The notes: a model not told the origin generated them from the letters alone. A stretch of DNA of 47,267 nt from a virus (IMGVR_UViG_3300049893_002755:1-47267); one strand, 5' to 3'; shown: positions 5,497 through 13,072, numbered from the stretch's first letter. Translations and numbers: made by a program.

Positions 5497-7004
5497 CCTG
5501 GACCCTTCGCCGTTGGCAGGCGGAAGCACTACCTATTGTAATTGCCGCTGTAAGAAAGGGGATAAAGGCGGTTATCTCTGCGTTTATGGGCAGTGGCAAA
5601 TCTGTTTTCATAGCCGCACTGATAGCAGCTTGCCTGGTAATGCAAGATAGAACCATCATTGTTGCCGCGCCACGGGCAACCCTCGTTCGTCAGCTATCGG
5701 CCACGATGGTGCAGGGGTTGGGTGAGGAAAACGTAGGTGTATTCTACGCAAGTAAGAAACAGTTTGACAGAAGGGTAGTCGTTACCACGTACCAATCGAT
5801 GGCTAAACTTGCTACCAAACTGCAAGAGATTGGGCGCAAGTGTCAGCTTCTCATCTGTGACGAGTGCCATGGTACCGAGGCGCGCAGCATCAAAGACTCG
5901 ATAGAAGCACTGGAAAAGCTGAATGGGGGCTTTCTGTTTCGGATTGGGCTGACGGCTACGCCGTTCAGGTCGGTATCGAATGAAACCCTGTCGCTATGGG
6001 ATGAAGTGGTTTACCGGTACGGATGGAAGGAGGGGCTGAAAGATGGGGTCATCGTGCCTTGGAAAACGATCCGGTGGGATGGGCAAGATTTCGATGATAC
6101 CGAGGTTGATCGTATCTGTTTGGAGATGTTACAGCGGGAACAGGTGTGGCCGACGTTGGCTAATGCGGATAATATCGAGGATGCGGAGAAATTCGCGGCG
6201 TTCTTATCAGAGAACGGCATACCTGCCAAGGCGATTCACAACGAGCTGCGCGTAAAAGAGCAAGATAGACGATTAGCGGATCTGAAATCAGGACAGATCC
6301 TCTGTCTTGTTCATGTCGATATGCTATCGGTCGGGGCCGATTTCCCGTGGTTGCGTGGGCTTTTGCTTCGCCGTAAGGTCGGTGCAAAGGTCCGGTTTGT
6401 TCAGGAGGTGGGCCGTGTCCTGCGTGCTCACCCTGGCAAAACGCATGGGACGATATTCGACCCATACGGCCTATTGGATTTGTATGGCCTTGACCATGAC
6501 GATGCCATCGGCGAGGTGCTTGAGGACGTATACACCGAGGTTACAGAGGAGGGGGCTGAACGTGCCAATGGCGAGGGCAAGCCGAAACACGCCGTAGCGT
6601 TTATGCCCGTTGGAACGTGGTTACAAGTGGTTTGTGACAGGTTACAGCCGCATGGGTTGGATATAAGTTGGAAATGGATCATGTTGCCTAATTTGCCTGC
6701 CCAGGATCACGCCGTCAAGCTCATCCGCAAGATGATCTACTTTATACGCTGGTTACCCGACGAGAAGGCAAGGAAGCGGTTCAGGGGTTGGTGTGACGAT
6801 GGGCGCATATCACGGCTTACCCAGCTTGAATCGCAGCAATTGATAGCTCTCCTTCGTTTTCTTGCTGCAAAATCGGAGAAAGCCAGGGAGTATAAGAAGA
6901 ATCGTGAGTTTTGGAAGGTAAGCGCGGCGTTTGAGTGGCCGCGTGGTGTAGAATTGCCGGTTGAAACACCGGGAATGGAGGATGTGATTATTTTATCAGA
7001 GTAG
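5493..7004 (+). CDS. Superfamily 2 DEAD/DEAH-box helicase, 503 aa
   Basis: The start at MTWTLRRWQAEALP overlaps the upstream stop as ATGA. Motifs in order: Q-like RRWQAEAL (about 5-12), Walker A MGSGKS (about 33-38), DECH in motif II (ICDECHG, about 128-134), TATPF in motif III (about 159-163) and motif VI QEVGRVLRAHPGK (about 298-310). It resembles phage UvsW/RadD-like helicases that unwind or remodel branched DNA. C-terminal residues about 370-503 are not assigned. It probably acts with the primase and recombination proteins. Confidence 0.9.
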   Translation: MTWTLRRWQAEALPIVIAAVRKGIKAVISAFMGSGKSVFIAALIAACLVMQDRTIIVAAPRATLVRQLSATMVQGLGEENVGVFYASKKQFDRRVVVTTYQSMAKLATKLQEIGRKCQLLICDECHGTEARSIKDSIEALEKLNGGFLFRIGLTATPFRSVSNETLSLWDEVVYRYGWKEGLKDGVIVPWKTIRWDGQDFDDTEVDRICLEMLQREQVWPTLANADNIEDAEKFAAFLSENGIPAKAIHNELRVKEQDRRLADLKSGQILCLVHVDMLSVGADFPWLRGLLLRRKVGAKVRFVQEVGRVLRAHPGKTHGTIFDPYGLLDLYGLDHDDAIGEVLEDVYTEVTEEGAERANGEGKPKHAVAFMPVGTWLQVVCDRLQPHGLDISWKWIMLPNLPAQDHAVKLIRKMIYFIRWLPDEKARKRFRGWCDDGRISRLTQLESQQLIALLRFLAAKSEKAREYKKNREFWKVSAAFEWPRGVELPVETPGMEDVIILSE

Positions 7005-7045
7005 ATAAGAAATCGGTTGACGTTATCCGATAGAGTGGATAGAGT
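6988..7045 (+). promoter_or_regulatory. Dyad-class promoter of the DUF488 gene
   Basis: Dyad TTATTTTATC-N6-GATAAGAAAT at 6988-7013 overlaps the helicase stop; then TTGACG (7017-7022), 17 bp, TAGAGT (7040-7045). The dyad centre is 16.5 bp upstream of the -35 box, as in the minus-strand promoters at 37.7, 38.2 and 41.4 kb. Confidence 0.75.
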
Positions 7046-7085
7046 ATTGAAACAAGGAGAGAACATGATCGCCAAAATCAACGAC
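7044..7085 (+). repeat. 42-bp direct repeat, copy 1 (leader plus MIAKIND start)
   Basis: Identical over 42 bp to 7611-7652. It covers an mRNA leader, the ribosome site CAAGGAGAG and the first seven codons (MIAKIND) of two unrelated proteins. This suggests recombinational swapping of genes behind a shared translation start. Confidence 0.9.
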
Positions 7086-7526
7086 TTTTCCCCTGCTACA
7101 ACCACAACACTGATTTGGACGATTGGCTATCAAGGCCGAACAATCTCAGACTTCATTCATACCCTTCAAAAACACCAGATTGATGTGTTGGTAGATGTAC
7201 GGATCTTGCCATTTAGTCGAAAACGCGGCTTCAGCAAAACCCCTTTGACGACACATCTTGAAACACATCATATTTCCTATCTGCACTGCCGAGAGTTAGG
7301 CAACCCGAAAGAGAATAGGTCTAACGATGTAGTAGAATGTTTGAGACGTTTCGAAGAGTATATGGTTCCTCGATGGACAGCCGCTTTGGCCTGTCCCTTG
7401 GCATTGGCGCGCTCGAAACGAATCTGTTTGATGTGTATGGAGGCAAATCCGGCCGAATGCCACCGAACCTCTGTAGCTAATGCGTTAGCTCAACGGTTAG
7501 ACGGTTGCAAAATCGTGGCGTTATAA
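7065..7526 (+). CDS. DUF488 family protein, 153 aa
   Basis: The start at MIAKINDFSP follows CAAGGAGAG. The DUF488 hallmarks are clear: TIGYQGRTISDF (about residues 19-30), VDVRILPFSRKRGF (about 42-55), HCRELGNPK and LMCMEANPAECHR (about 126-138) with its cysteines and histidine. The family is common in prophages and mobile elements but its biochemical role is not settled; a link to nucleic-acid or nucleotide chemistry has been suggested. It has its own dyad-class promoter. Confidence 0.88.
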   Translation: MIAKINDFSPATTTTLIWTIGYQGRTISDFIHTLQKHQIDVLVDVRILPFSRKRGFSKTPLTTHLETHHISYLHCRELGNPKENRSNDVVECLRRFEEYMVPRWTAALACPLALARSKRICLMCMEANPAECHRTSVANALAQRLDGCKIVAL

Positions 7527-7610
7527 ATCATCCAAACAGCGACATTTGACGGCGTTTGGGTGGATACAGAATGGCTACTACGACAAAAACATGTGGATGG
7601 GTCCGTATGT

Positions 7611-7652
7611 GTATTGAAACAAGGAGAGAACATGATCGCCAAAATCAACGAC
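7611..7652 (+). repeat. 42-bp direct repeat, copy 2
   Basis: Exact match to 7044-7085. It supplies the ribosome site and MIAKIND codons of the small gene at 7632. The upstream dyad of copy 1 is not duplicated, and no comparably good promoter is evident for copy 2 (a TTGACG at about 7547 lacks a good -10). Confidence 0.9.
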
Positions 7653-7787
7653 GCCGCCACCAACACCACCGTTGCTACCATCGAGGAGATCCAATTTCAT
7701 CTCGGCTTGGAGTACCTTGTGGATGGGCAGACCACCCTATCCCATTGGTTCGGGGAGGAACCGGGGTTGACATCTGACGAGAGGTAG
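7632..7787 (+). CDS. Hypothetical small protein, 51 aa
   Basis: Begins with the duplicated MIAKIND and ribosome site CAAGGAGAG. The remainder (EEIQFHLGLEYLVDGQ...) is acidic and unrelated to DUF488. No family recognised. The promoter at 7767-7795 for the next gene lies inside its last codons. Confidence 0.65.
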   Translation: MIAKINDAATNTTVATIEEIQFHLGLEYLVDGQTTLSHWFGEEPGLTSDER

Positions 7788-7795
7788 GCTACAAT
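7767..7795 (+). promoter_or_regulatory. Strong promoter of the DUF927-type gene
   Basis: GGGG-TTGACA (7767-7772), 17 bp, TACAAT (7790-7795), the same GGGGTTGACA class as at 157 and 3983. It yields a ~93-nt leader before 7895 holding a stable hairpin at 7823-7858. Confidence 0.78.
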
Positions 7796-7822
7796 ATGGA
7801 TGCGTTATCATCGCGTGTCCTT

Positions 7823-7858
7823 GGTGGTTGCGGAGGACTGATCCCCCGAGCAGCCACC
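7823..7858 (+). promoter_or_regulatory. Structured mRNA leader hairpin
   Basis: GGTGGTTGC (7823-7831) pairs with GCAGCCACC (7850-7858), 9 bp with one G-U. The stem continues inside as GG-A-GG against CC-C-CC. There is no T-run, so it is not a terminator. It is a candidate translational regulator or protein-binding site in the leader of the ATPase gene. Confidence 0.5.
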
Positions 7859-7894
7859 TAAACTTTCAGGCACGGGTGGTAAGAAGGACAAATA

Positions 7895-9814
7895 ATGATT
7901 GAAACGGCAGAATCCACTTCTGATCGGTTACGTACGCTTATAGCCGAGGCAGGAGCAAAGGGCGATAAAGTCGCTATCTTCCGGCGTTTAGCCGAACTGG
8001 AACCCGATATGATCGGGATACCCGACATCGAAAACCTGCTGTCAGAGCTATCGCTTGTCAGGGGGTGGGCAAAGACCGCCAATGATATCCTGAAGCGCGT
8101 AAAGGTCAGGATAAAGGCGCAAGAATCGCTCTTGCGCATAGCCGATCCGGACGAGAGGCGACCCATCGAACGACCGGCAAAACTGCCGGAAGGATGGGAA
8201 GATCCGGCGGGTTGGGAGGTGCGGGATTCGGGGATCTGGCTTTATCGCTTGAATAACGAGGGCGAAACCAAAGAAATCCATGTAGCACTTGATCCATTGT
8301 GGATTCGTGCGAGGTGGCGAGACGTGGACACGGGCAACCACCTGTTAGAGTTGGAATGGCCAACCGGAAAACTCCTGATTAATCGCGGGACAGCACGTTC
8401 CTCCAGAGAGCTTCCTCCACTTGCAACGACTGGCGCGCCGTTCAGTAGCCGGAATTGTGCCGATATGTCCAGCTTTATTGAACATGCCGAGAAGTGCAAT
8501 GAGGATATTATCCCGCTGCAAACGTCCATTTCCAGGCTTGGGTGGACCATGGTGGAAGGCGAGCGCGCTTTCCAAGTGGCAGTGGGACCACACATGCTAA
8601 AAGCAGAGGAAGGACATGCACAAACCACGCGGGCGTTAGCCAGGGTGGGAACGCTGCAAAAGTGGATGGATGCGGCAAAAATCGTAAATAAACACCCGAT
8701 TCCTGCTCTATTGCTTGCGGCTTCGGTTAGCTCCATCCTACTCGAACCAACAGGCGGCGCGCCGTTTGTCGTGGATCTATATGGTCATTCAAGCCGAGGT
8801 AAAACCACGGCGCTACGGTGGGCCGCGTCCGCGTGGGCAGATCCCACTGACCAGGGGGCATATATCCTACCATGGTCTGCAACGATTGCGGCGGTAGAAG
8901 GCCGGGCTTCGTTCCTCCAACACCTCCCCCTATTGATCGACGACACCAAGAAGATTCCTCCAAAAGACAGAGACAAGCTTGGAAACCTCGTGTTTTCGTG
9001 GGGGTCTGGCCAGGGGAAAGCACGCGCACGCCCGGATGGAGTTCGCTGCATCCAAACATGGAAATCTGTCATGATTAGCACGGGCGAGGCACCGCTTACC
9101 AAGCTGGCGGGCGAGCATATCGGTGTACGACTGCGCGTGCTTCCTATTTCTGGTCAGCCGATACCGAGTGGTGACATGGCTGTAAGCGTGATTGAATCTC
9201 TGGAATCATGGGGGCACGTCGGGCCATTGGTGGCCGCGTGGGCGGTGGAAAACTGGGATGGCTTGCGGGAAAGATGGCTAAAAATCAAGGAAGCAGCGGA
9301 AAGACGCTTAGATGCTGGGCCGTCCGCTGGACGTATCGCAGGATACCTCGCATCTATCCGGCTGGCAGTAGATGCCCTGCGTACCCTCGGAGTGCCGATG
9401 CCCGTTCAGGAGATTGATACAATCCTGATTCAATCGGCAAAAAGAGCGCTTGAGAGTGCCGATACCGCCAGCGAGGCATGGAGTCGGGTCACCGTGTGGC
9501 TGGTTACCCAGAGTGATAGAATTCAATACCTACATGGTTCAGATCCCAAGGCTAAGGCACCGAACGGCGGATGGATAGGGAAGGTTTTACAGAACGGGTC
9601 GCTCGCTCTTTCGCCCGTGGCCATCGATGCCGAGCTACGGCGCATGGGCTTCGAGCCTGAAGAGATCCTTCCCCTATGGGCGAACGAGGCAAGAATCAGC
9701 CGAGAAGATACACTATTCACGAAAGTCGTGAAGTGGATGGGCAAGTCCACAAGGATGTATGTTCTCATTGGTTTGGAAGGTTGGACGCCTATAAATAACG
9801 TAGAAGAGGATTGA
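7895..9814 (+). CDS. DUF927-type ATPase / replicative helicase-like protein, 639 aa
   Basis: ATG follows AAGAAGGA. The DUF927 core occupies about residues 100-420: GWTMVEGERAFQVAVG, Walker A YGHSSRGKTTAL (about 295-306), Walker B LPLLIDDTKK (about 340-349), then a sensor/arginine region (GVRLRVLPI). DUF927 proteins pair with PrimPol primases in phages and plasmids and are thought to act as replicative helicases. The C-terminal ~200 residues are helical with a winged-helix-like end. Directly downstream lies the repeat cluster proposed as origin, which fits an origin-loading role. Confidence 0.85.
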   Translation: MIETAESTSDRLRTLIAEAGAKGDKVAIFRRLAELEPDMIGIPDIENLLSELSLVRGWAKTANDILKRVKVRIKAQESLLRIADPDERRPIERPAKLPEGWEDPAGWEVRDSGIWLYRLNNEGETKEIHVALDPLWIRARWRDVDTGNHLLELEWPTGKLLINRGTARSSRELPPLATTGAPFSSRNCADMSSFIEHAEKCNEDIIPLQTSISRLGWTMVEGERAFQVAVGPHMLKAEEGHAQTTRALARVGTLQKWMDAAKIVNKHPIPALLLAASVSSILLEPTGGAPFVVDLYGHSSRGKTTALRWAASAWADPTDQGAYILPWSATIAAVEGRASFLQHLPLLIDDTKKIPPKDRDKLGNLVFSWGSGQGKARARPDGVRCIQTWKSVMISTGEAPLTKLAGEHIGVRLRVLPISGQPIPSGDMAVSVIESLESWGHVGPLVAAWAVENWDGLRERWLKIKEAAERRLDAGPSAGRIAGYLASIRLAVDALRTLGVPMPVQEIDTILIQSAKRALESADTASEAWSRVTVWLVTQSDRIQYLHGSDPKAKAPNGGWIGKVLQNGSLALSPVAIDAELRRMGFEPEEILPLWANEARISREDTLFTKVVKWMGKSTRMYVLIGLEGWTPINNVEED

Positions 9815-9820
9815 TTAGAG

Positions 9821-10092
9821 CGGTTACAATCTGTAACCGTCGTGTAACCGATATAATATAGATAGAAGGTATATTATTTATGAAAGTTACAAGTTACAAG
9901 AAAAAAGGGTACGTGAGGAAAAACCCTTTTCATTTATTATTTCAGACAGTAGTTCACCTGAACACCTATCTGAAAATAAATATGCAGAGGAGTCTCTGTG
10001 AGTATGCGATTTTTTCTGTAACTTGTAACTCTTGGGCTTATCGCTGTTTGTACATCACGAATGTCGGTTACAGAGCGGTTACAGATTGTAAC
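9821..10092. other. Candidate replication origin: mirrored GTTACA/TGTAAC cluster
   Basis: AT-rich non-coding stretch right after the DUF927-type gene. It holds a perfect palindrome CGGTTACA-ATC-TGTAACCG (9821-9839), TGTAACCG (9843-9850), tandem AGTTACAAGTTACA (9885-9898), its inverted copy TGTAACTTGTAACT (10017-10030), and CGGTTACA at 10065 and 10076 running into GATTGTAAC. Bases 9823-9839 are the exact reverse complement of 10076-10092. Nested inverted iterons around an AT-rich core are typical of an origin or multi-operator control region. Confidence 0.6.
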
Positions 10093-10106
10093 TTTTTACG
10101 ATAAAA

Positions 10107-10136
10107 GGCAGGTAGAACCGTTTTGGGGAACCTGCC
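10107..10136 (+). other. Hairpin after the repeat cluster
   Basis: GGCAGGT (10107-10113) pairs with ACCTGCC (10130-10136), 16-base loop, followed by GTCCGTC without a T-run. It closes the non-coding region before the gene at 10173. Function unclear. Confidence 0.4.
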
Positions 10137-10172
10137 GTCCGTCAACCACCAGAACAAGAGGATCTGAAAACA

Positions 10173-10364
10173 ATGCACTCATACGATAAAACTCTCCTTT
10201 CCGCCTTGGGTTTCAACGACCCTAACGCTACCTGCGAAAGCCTACCCGAAGGCGTTATCTGCCAGACTTTAGGATATACACCTTCGCTCCTCATCTTCTC
10301 AAAGCGGTGCGTGTACTGGAAGGGGGAGTGTCATGAATCGTCTACACCGGTAAAAGGAGGTTGA
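10173..10364 (+). CDS. Hypothetical protein, 63 aa
   Basis: The start follows AGAGGATC at a long spacing (about 11 bases), so initiation may be weak. It contains three cysteines and a C-terminal GECHESS segment. No family recognised. Its stop lies three bases before the next gene's start, indicating an operon with 10368 and 10694. Confidence 0.6.
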   Translation: MHSYDKTLLSALGFNDPNATCESLPEGVICQTLGYTPSLLIFSKRCVYWKGECHESSTPVKGG

Positions 10365-10367
10365 ACA

Positions 10368-10706
10368 ATGATAAAGCAAGTATGTTTCGTGTATGGTTAT
10401 GCCGAAAATCAGAGATTCACCACGTTGAACGTCTCGCATCGAGAAGGATTCCCATCGCTATCGCGGTTCTTGGATGCGTTTCTTGAGATTATCCAAGAGG
10501 GGAAGCTTGAATCGATAGCCGATTTCTGGGACTACAACCAGGATGGTTTTTCATCGTTGGCGGATGGCGAACCATCCATTTTCGACATCGCCGTGGAACG
10601 GGGGTGGTCGTTTGACAATCTCGGCGGAGAGTGGATAACAATCTACCACGCCGAGAATATAGCCGACAAATGCGGCTTTTACGGGGAGTGGACATGGGCA
10701 CGATAG
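10368..10706 (+). CDS. Hypothetical protein, 112 aa
   Basis: Strong ribosome site AAAGGAGG before ATG. The protein is acidic and aromatic (IADFWDYNQDGFSSLADGEP, FYGEWTW), likely a compact soluble fold. No known domain recognised. It overlaps the start of the coiled-coil gene at 10694. Confidence 0.7.
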   Translation: MIKQVCFVYGYAENQRFTTLNVSHREGFPSLSRFLDAFLEIIQEGKLESIADFWDYNQDGFSSLADGEPSIFDIAVERGWSFDNLGGEWITIYHAENIADKCGFYGEWTWAR

Positions 10707-10993
10707 GAAACCTCAATCTCCAGATCGCCAACCTGAAGGCGAAGAAGGAGAAAATAGAGAGCGATATCCGGCAATTGCGCGAAACACGGGAACGGCTACG
10801 GCTCAAATCGTTGCCTGCTGACGTGCGCGCGCTTTGCCGTTGGAACGACCCATCGGAGGATAAGCTGCCTGCAAAGCAGATATTGATGCTGATCCGCTGG
10901 AAGGTCTGGGCATACAAGGATGGGATTATCGTAAGGACTAAACTGGGCGAATCGGTAGTCGCTACCTATGGCGGTGGTAAGGGATCTGATTAG
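10694..10993 (+). CDS. Hypothetical coiled-coil protein, 99 aa
   Basis: ATG follows GGGGAG and overlaps the previous gene by 13 bases. Residues 5-40 (LNLQIANLKAKKEKIESDIR...) form a strong basic/acidic coiled coil, followed by WNDPSEDKLPAKQILMLIRW. It converges with the minus gene ending at 10990 (4-base overlap). Unknown function; it may bind DNA or bridge replication proteins. Confidence 0.7.
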   Translation: MGTIGNLNLQIANLKAKKEKIESDIRQLRETRERLRLKSLPADVRALCRWNDPSEDKLPAKQILMLIRWKVWAYKDGIIVRTKLGESVVATYGGGKGSD

Positions 10994-11421
10994 CCACCGT
11001 TCCGAATGGCCTTCAAGTCCTGTCTAACCGCCAGCTTCTCCAGCTTATCCCGAATCTCCGCGTTTTCAGCGCGTAGTTTCGCCAGTTCATCCTGGTCCAC
11101 CTGCACCAGCTTGAGCAGTTGTATAGCCGCGTGGACACGTTCGCCCGTTGGAGTCATGGGGCCTTCAATAACAGCGCGAAGGTATTCAATAGCTACCAAT
11201 GCCGATTCTTTTATCTTTCGGTCTACCGCAGCTATCTGCCCTACAAGATGATCATGGAGAATGTCTTGTACTACCTTGCTTTTCTTCCAACGACACACGG
11301 TCGCCGGGTCTACGTGCAATTCTTTTGCAATCTGTTTTCCGCTCCATCCAGAAAGCATTAGTTCAATCGCTCTAAGCCTTTCTGGCGTTAGTCCCTTCTT
11401 ATCGTCATACAGGCGAATCAT
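10990..11421 (-). CDS. HTH protein resembling a terminase small subunit, 143 aa
   Basis: An HTH for DNA binding lies at LSGWSGKQIAKELHVDPATVCRWKKSK (about residues 22-48), followed by helices with AIEYLRAVIEGP and HAAIQLLKLV and a C-terminal coiled coil. This is the layout of TerS proteins and is echoed by the true TerS at 18468. It stands alone on the minus strand, far from TerL, so a regulatory role is likelier. ATG 11421 is 7 bases after a -10 box: a leaderless start. An upstream in-frame ATG (11475) would lie beyond the promoter. Confidence 0.75.
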   Translation of the reverse strand: MIRLYDDKKGLTPERLRAIELMLSGWSGKQIAKELHVDPATVCRWKKSKVVQDILHDHLVGQIAAVDRKIKESALVAIEYLRAVIEGPMTPTGERVHAAIQLLKLVQVDQDELAKLRAENAEIRDKLEKLAVRQDLKAIRNGG

Positions 11422-11428
11422 AATTCTT

Positions 11429-11457
11429 ATTGTAGCTCTGTCGTCAACCCATTGCAA
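11429..11457 (-). promoter_or_regulatory. Minus-strand leaderless promoter of the TerS-like gene
   Basis: Minus strand: TTGCAA (11457-11452), 17 bp, TACAAT (11434-11429), then 7 bases to ATG 11421. It is divergent from the plus promoter at 11509, so the 11430-11510 interval is a two-way control region. Confidence 0.6.
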
Positions 11458-11484
11458 CACTGAACAAACGCTCACATACTATCA

Positions 11485-11537
11485 GATAAAGTTGGTTGAT
11501 AAATATCATTGACGCCTTGTGGCTGGCGAACTACAAT
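11485..11537 (+). promoter_or_regulatory. Promoter of the small-gene cluster
   Basis: TTGACG (11509-11514), 17 bp, TACAAT (11532-11537). Upstream are two direct copies of GATAAA (11485-11490 and 11498-11503), the second as GATAAATATC abutting the -35 box. This is related to, but not identical with, the inverted dyad at other early promoters. It drives genes from 11554 onward. Confidence 0.7.
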
Positions 11538-11553
11538 AGGTACAGAGGTTGAG

Positions 11554-11799
11554 ATGACCCCGTCTAAAATCATATTATTGGAAGTCCCACCAACGCCCGA
11601 TGTGGAGGCACAGATTCAAGCGTGTCTTCAAGAATTCAAGTTGAACCCAAAAGACTTCTTGATTGTCCTATCCGAAGTGGTTCGGGTGTTGACACGCGTG
11701 GACATGTTGACTGTAATCAGCATTACAACAATGCTATCCAGCCACTTTGGCTGTAACGCTATGTGTTTTTTAGAGGTTCAAAGCATCAAACGTAAGTGA
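11554..11799 (+). CDS. Hypothetical protein, 81 aa
   Basis: The start at MTPSKIILLEV follows CAGAGGTTGAG, the same ribosome-site cassette as the next gene. The product is helical and moderately hydrophobic, with no clear transmembrane segment. First gene of the long small-gene cluster. No family recognised. Confidence 0.65.
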   Translation: MTPSKIILLEVPPTPDVEAQIQACLQEFKLNPKDFLIVLSEVVRVLTRVDMLTVISITTMLSSHFGCNAMCFLEVQSIKRK

Positions 11800-11806
11800 G
11801 GTTGAG

Positions 11807-11971
11807 ATGACCCAAACCCAAACCCTAAATCTACAGCTTGAAAGCTTGGCTAACATGCTGAACGTTAGCACAGGTGACTTCGAGTTGACGATTGACCCGG
11901 AAGGCGAAGATCAAGAGGGTAAAATGTCAGAGATTTCGGCCTATTTCACCAAATGGGTCAAGATTTTATAA
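11807..11971 (+). CDS. Hypothetical small protein, 54 aa
   Basis: Start ATGACC after GAGGTTGAG, identical to the start cassette of the preceding gene, which suggests duplication of the initiation region. Acidic (DPEGEDQEG) with an aromatic C-terminus (YFTKWVKIL). It fits exactly between neighbours in the same direction. No family recognised. Confidence 0.6.
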   Translation: MTQTQTLNLQLESLANMLNVSTGDFELTIDPEGEDQEGKMSEISAYFTKWVKIL

Positions 11972-11980
11972 GGAGGCACC

Positions 11981-12349
11981 ATGCCCATTGTTACACATGC
12001 ACCCAAATCTGTATTTCCCTGTTGGGGCAAAATCTCTTTGATGGGACATTCTGATATCTATGGATACTTTGAGGAATATATTCCTGGTATTCTCAAATGT
12101 ACCATCCCAGCATTGGAAGAAAGCGAGGGAATTGCAGAATACCCGGATCGCACGTGCAAACTGCATGCACCGGCACAACCTGAACAAATAGAGCTTCCAC
12201 CACTTGGTGGACCAGCTTACTATAATTTCAAGGTTCTAACAGAAGAACACGTCATGAGCCATCTGCGGGCGTGGCGGCCTACGCGAGAAATAGAGGTAAC
12301 ATACAAAGAACGTCCAGAAGATGAGGATGATGAGGATTTACCCATATGA
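11981..12349 (+). CDS. Hypothetical protein, 122 aa
   Basis: Strong ribosome site ATAAGGAGG before ATG. It has two central cysteines, proline-rich segments and a very acidic tail (ERPEDEDDEDLPI), which can mimic DNA or contact basic proteins. No family recognised. Stop and next start overlap as ATGA. Confidence 0.7.
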   Translation: MPIVTHAPKSVFPCWGKISLMGHSDIYGYFEEYIPGILKCTIPALEESEGIAEYPDRTCKLHAPAQPEQIELPPLGGPAYYNFKVLTEEHVMSHLRAWRPTREIEVTYKERPEDEDDEDLPI

Positions 12350-12585
12350 ACCATACCTTACACCTGCACACACATTCTATACCTGACATCGCTGTTCAGG
12401 TAGCCTCGGCATTGGAGCCGATAGACGTGGCCGATGTGGAGGTAACCTACGGAAACCCGGTTCAGGTCAAGCTGACCTGTGACCGGTTTACCTTGGAAGA
12501 AGCTATCCATCTGCTTCGTAAACACTTCAATTGTAGCGTCCACATTGCCCGGCCACGCCGGAAGATCGGGACGGTGGCATTATGA
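12346..12585 (+). CDS. Hypothetical protein, 79 aa
   Basis: A His-rich N-terminus (HTLHLHTHS) leads to a likely alpha/beta domain ending RPRRKIGTVAL. The histidines could bind metal but no complete site is visible. It overlaps both neighbours by 4 bases (ATGA), so it is translationally coupled. Confidence 0.65.
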   Translation: MNHTLHLHTHSIPDIAVQVASALEPIDVADVEVTYGNPVQVKLTCDRFTLEEAIHLLRKHFNCSVHIARPRRKIGTVAL

Positions 12586-12839
12586 AACTTTATCTTTTAG
12601 CACTTCGTCATACCATGCTTACAATCCCGGCTTATGCGTTCATGGCATTCGGGCCGTTTGCATTTATTTCTGGTGTTGTGAGCATTGTGCTGACACCCTA
12701 TTCAGGGGATGTCTATTCAACAGTTCAGGCAATCCTCAAGGATGCCCTGGTATGGGGTGCATTGTGTTCGGCAGCTTTCGCATTGTGTTTCTGGGTATGG
12801 GTAGCTGTAACTGAAGTCAATAAGTGGAGAAAACCATGA
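12582..12839 (+). CDS. Small membrane protein with two transmembrane segments, 85 aa
   Basis: Two hydrophobic spans, about residues 12-39 (MLTIPAYAFMAFGPFAFISG) and 55-76 (VWGALCSAAFALCFWVWVAV), joined by a polar loop and ending in basic KWRKP, so both ends are probably cytoplasmic. The position in the early small-gene cluster suggests a host-takeover or exclusion role rather than a lysis role. Inference only. Confidence 0.7.
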   Translation: MKLYLLALRHTMLTIPAYAFMAFGPFAFISGVVSIVLTPYSGDVYSTVQAILKDALVWGALCSAAFALCFWVWVAVTEVNKWRKP

Positions 12840-13072
12840 ACAAATATACAGTCTACGATAAAGACGGAGATACCGTCGCAACCGTAGAGTCTGAATCGCA
12901 CACCGAGGCAGCCAAAAAATATGTCTGTAACGAGCTTGAGGATATCCTTGGCAGTGAAGAAATCATCACGCTCTATGTTGGTCTGAAGGACGATTGGAAG
13001 CGGGTAACCGTTCGAGAGGTCAAAACGCTCCAGGTCGCCGCTTCCCCTTGCAATGCGCCGGAGGGGATATGA
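12836..13072 (+). CDS. Hypothetical protein, 78 aa
   Basis: ATGA overlap with the membrane protein gene. The body YTVYDKDGDTVATVESESHTEAAKKYV suggests a small beta-alpha domain; the end is low complexity. No family recognised. Confidence 0.6.
   Translation: MNKYTVYDKDGDTVATVESESHTEAAKKYVCNELEDILGSEEIITLYVGLKDDWKRVTVREVKTLQVAASPCNAPEGI

Noticed and set aside
7796-7861. Possible leader peptide of 21 codons before the DUF927-type gene
   Set aside because: Its ATG touches the -10 box and lies upstream of the expected transcription start, so it would not be in the mRNA.
9880-10104. Plus-strand open frame of 74 codons in the repeat cluster
   Set aside because: Odd Cys/Tyr-rich composition dictated by the GTTACA/TGTAAC repeats and poor ribosome-site spacing; better explained as non-coding origin-like DNA.
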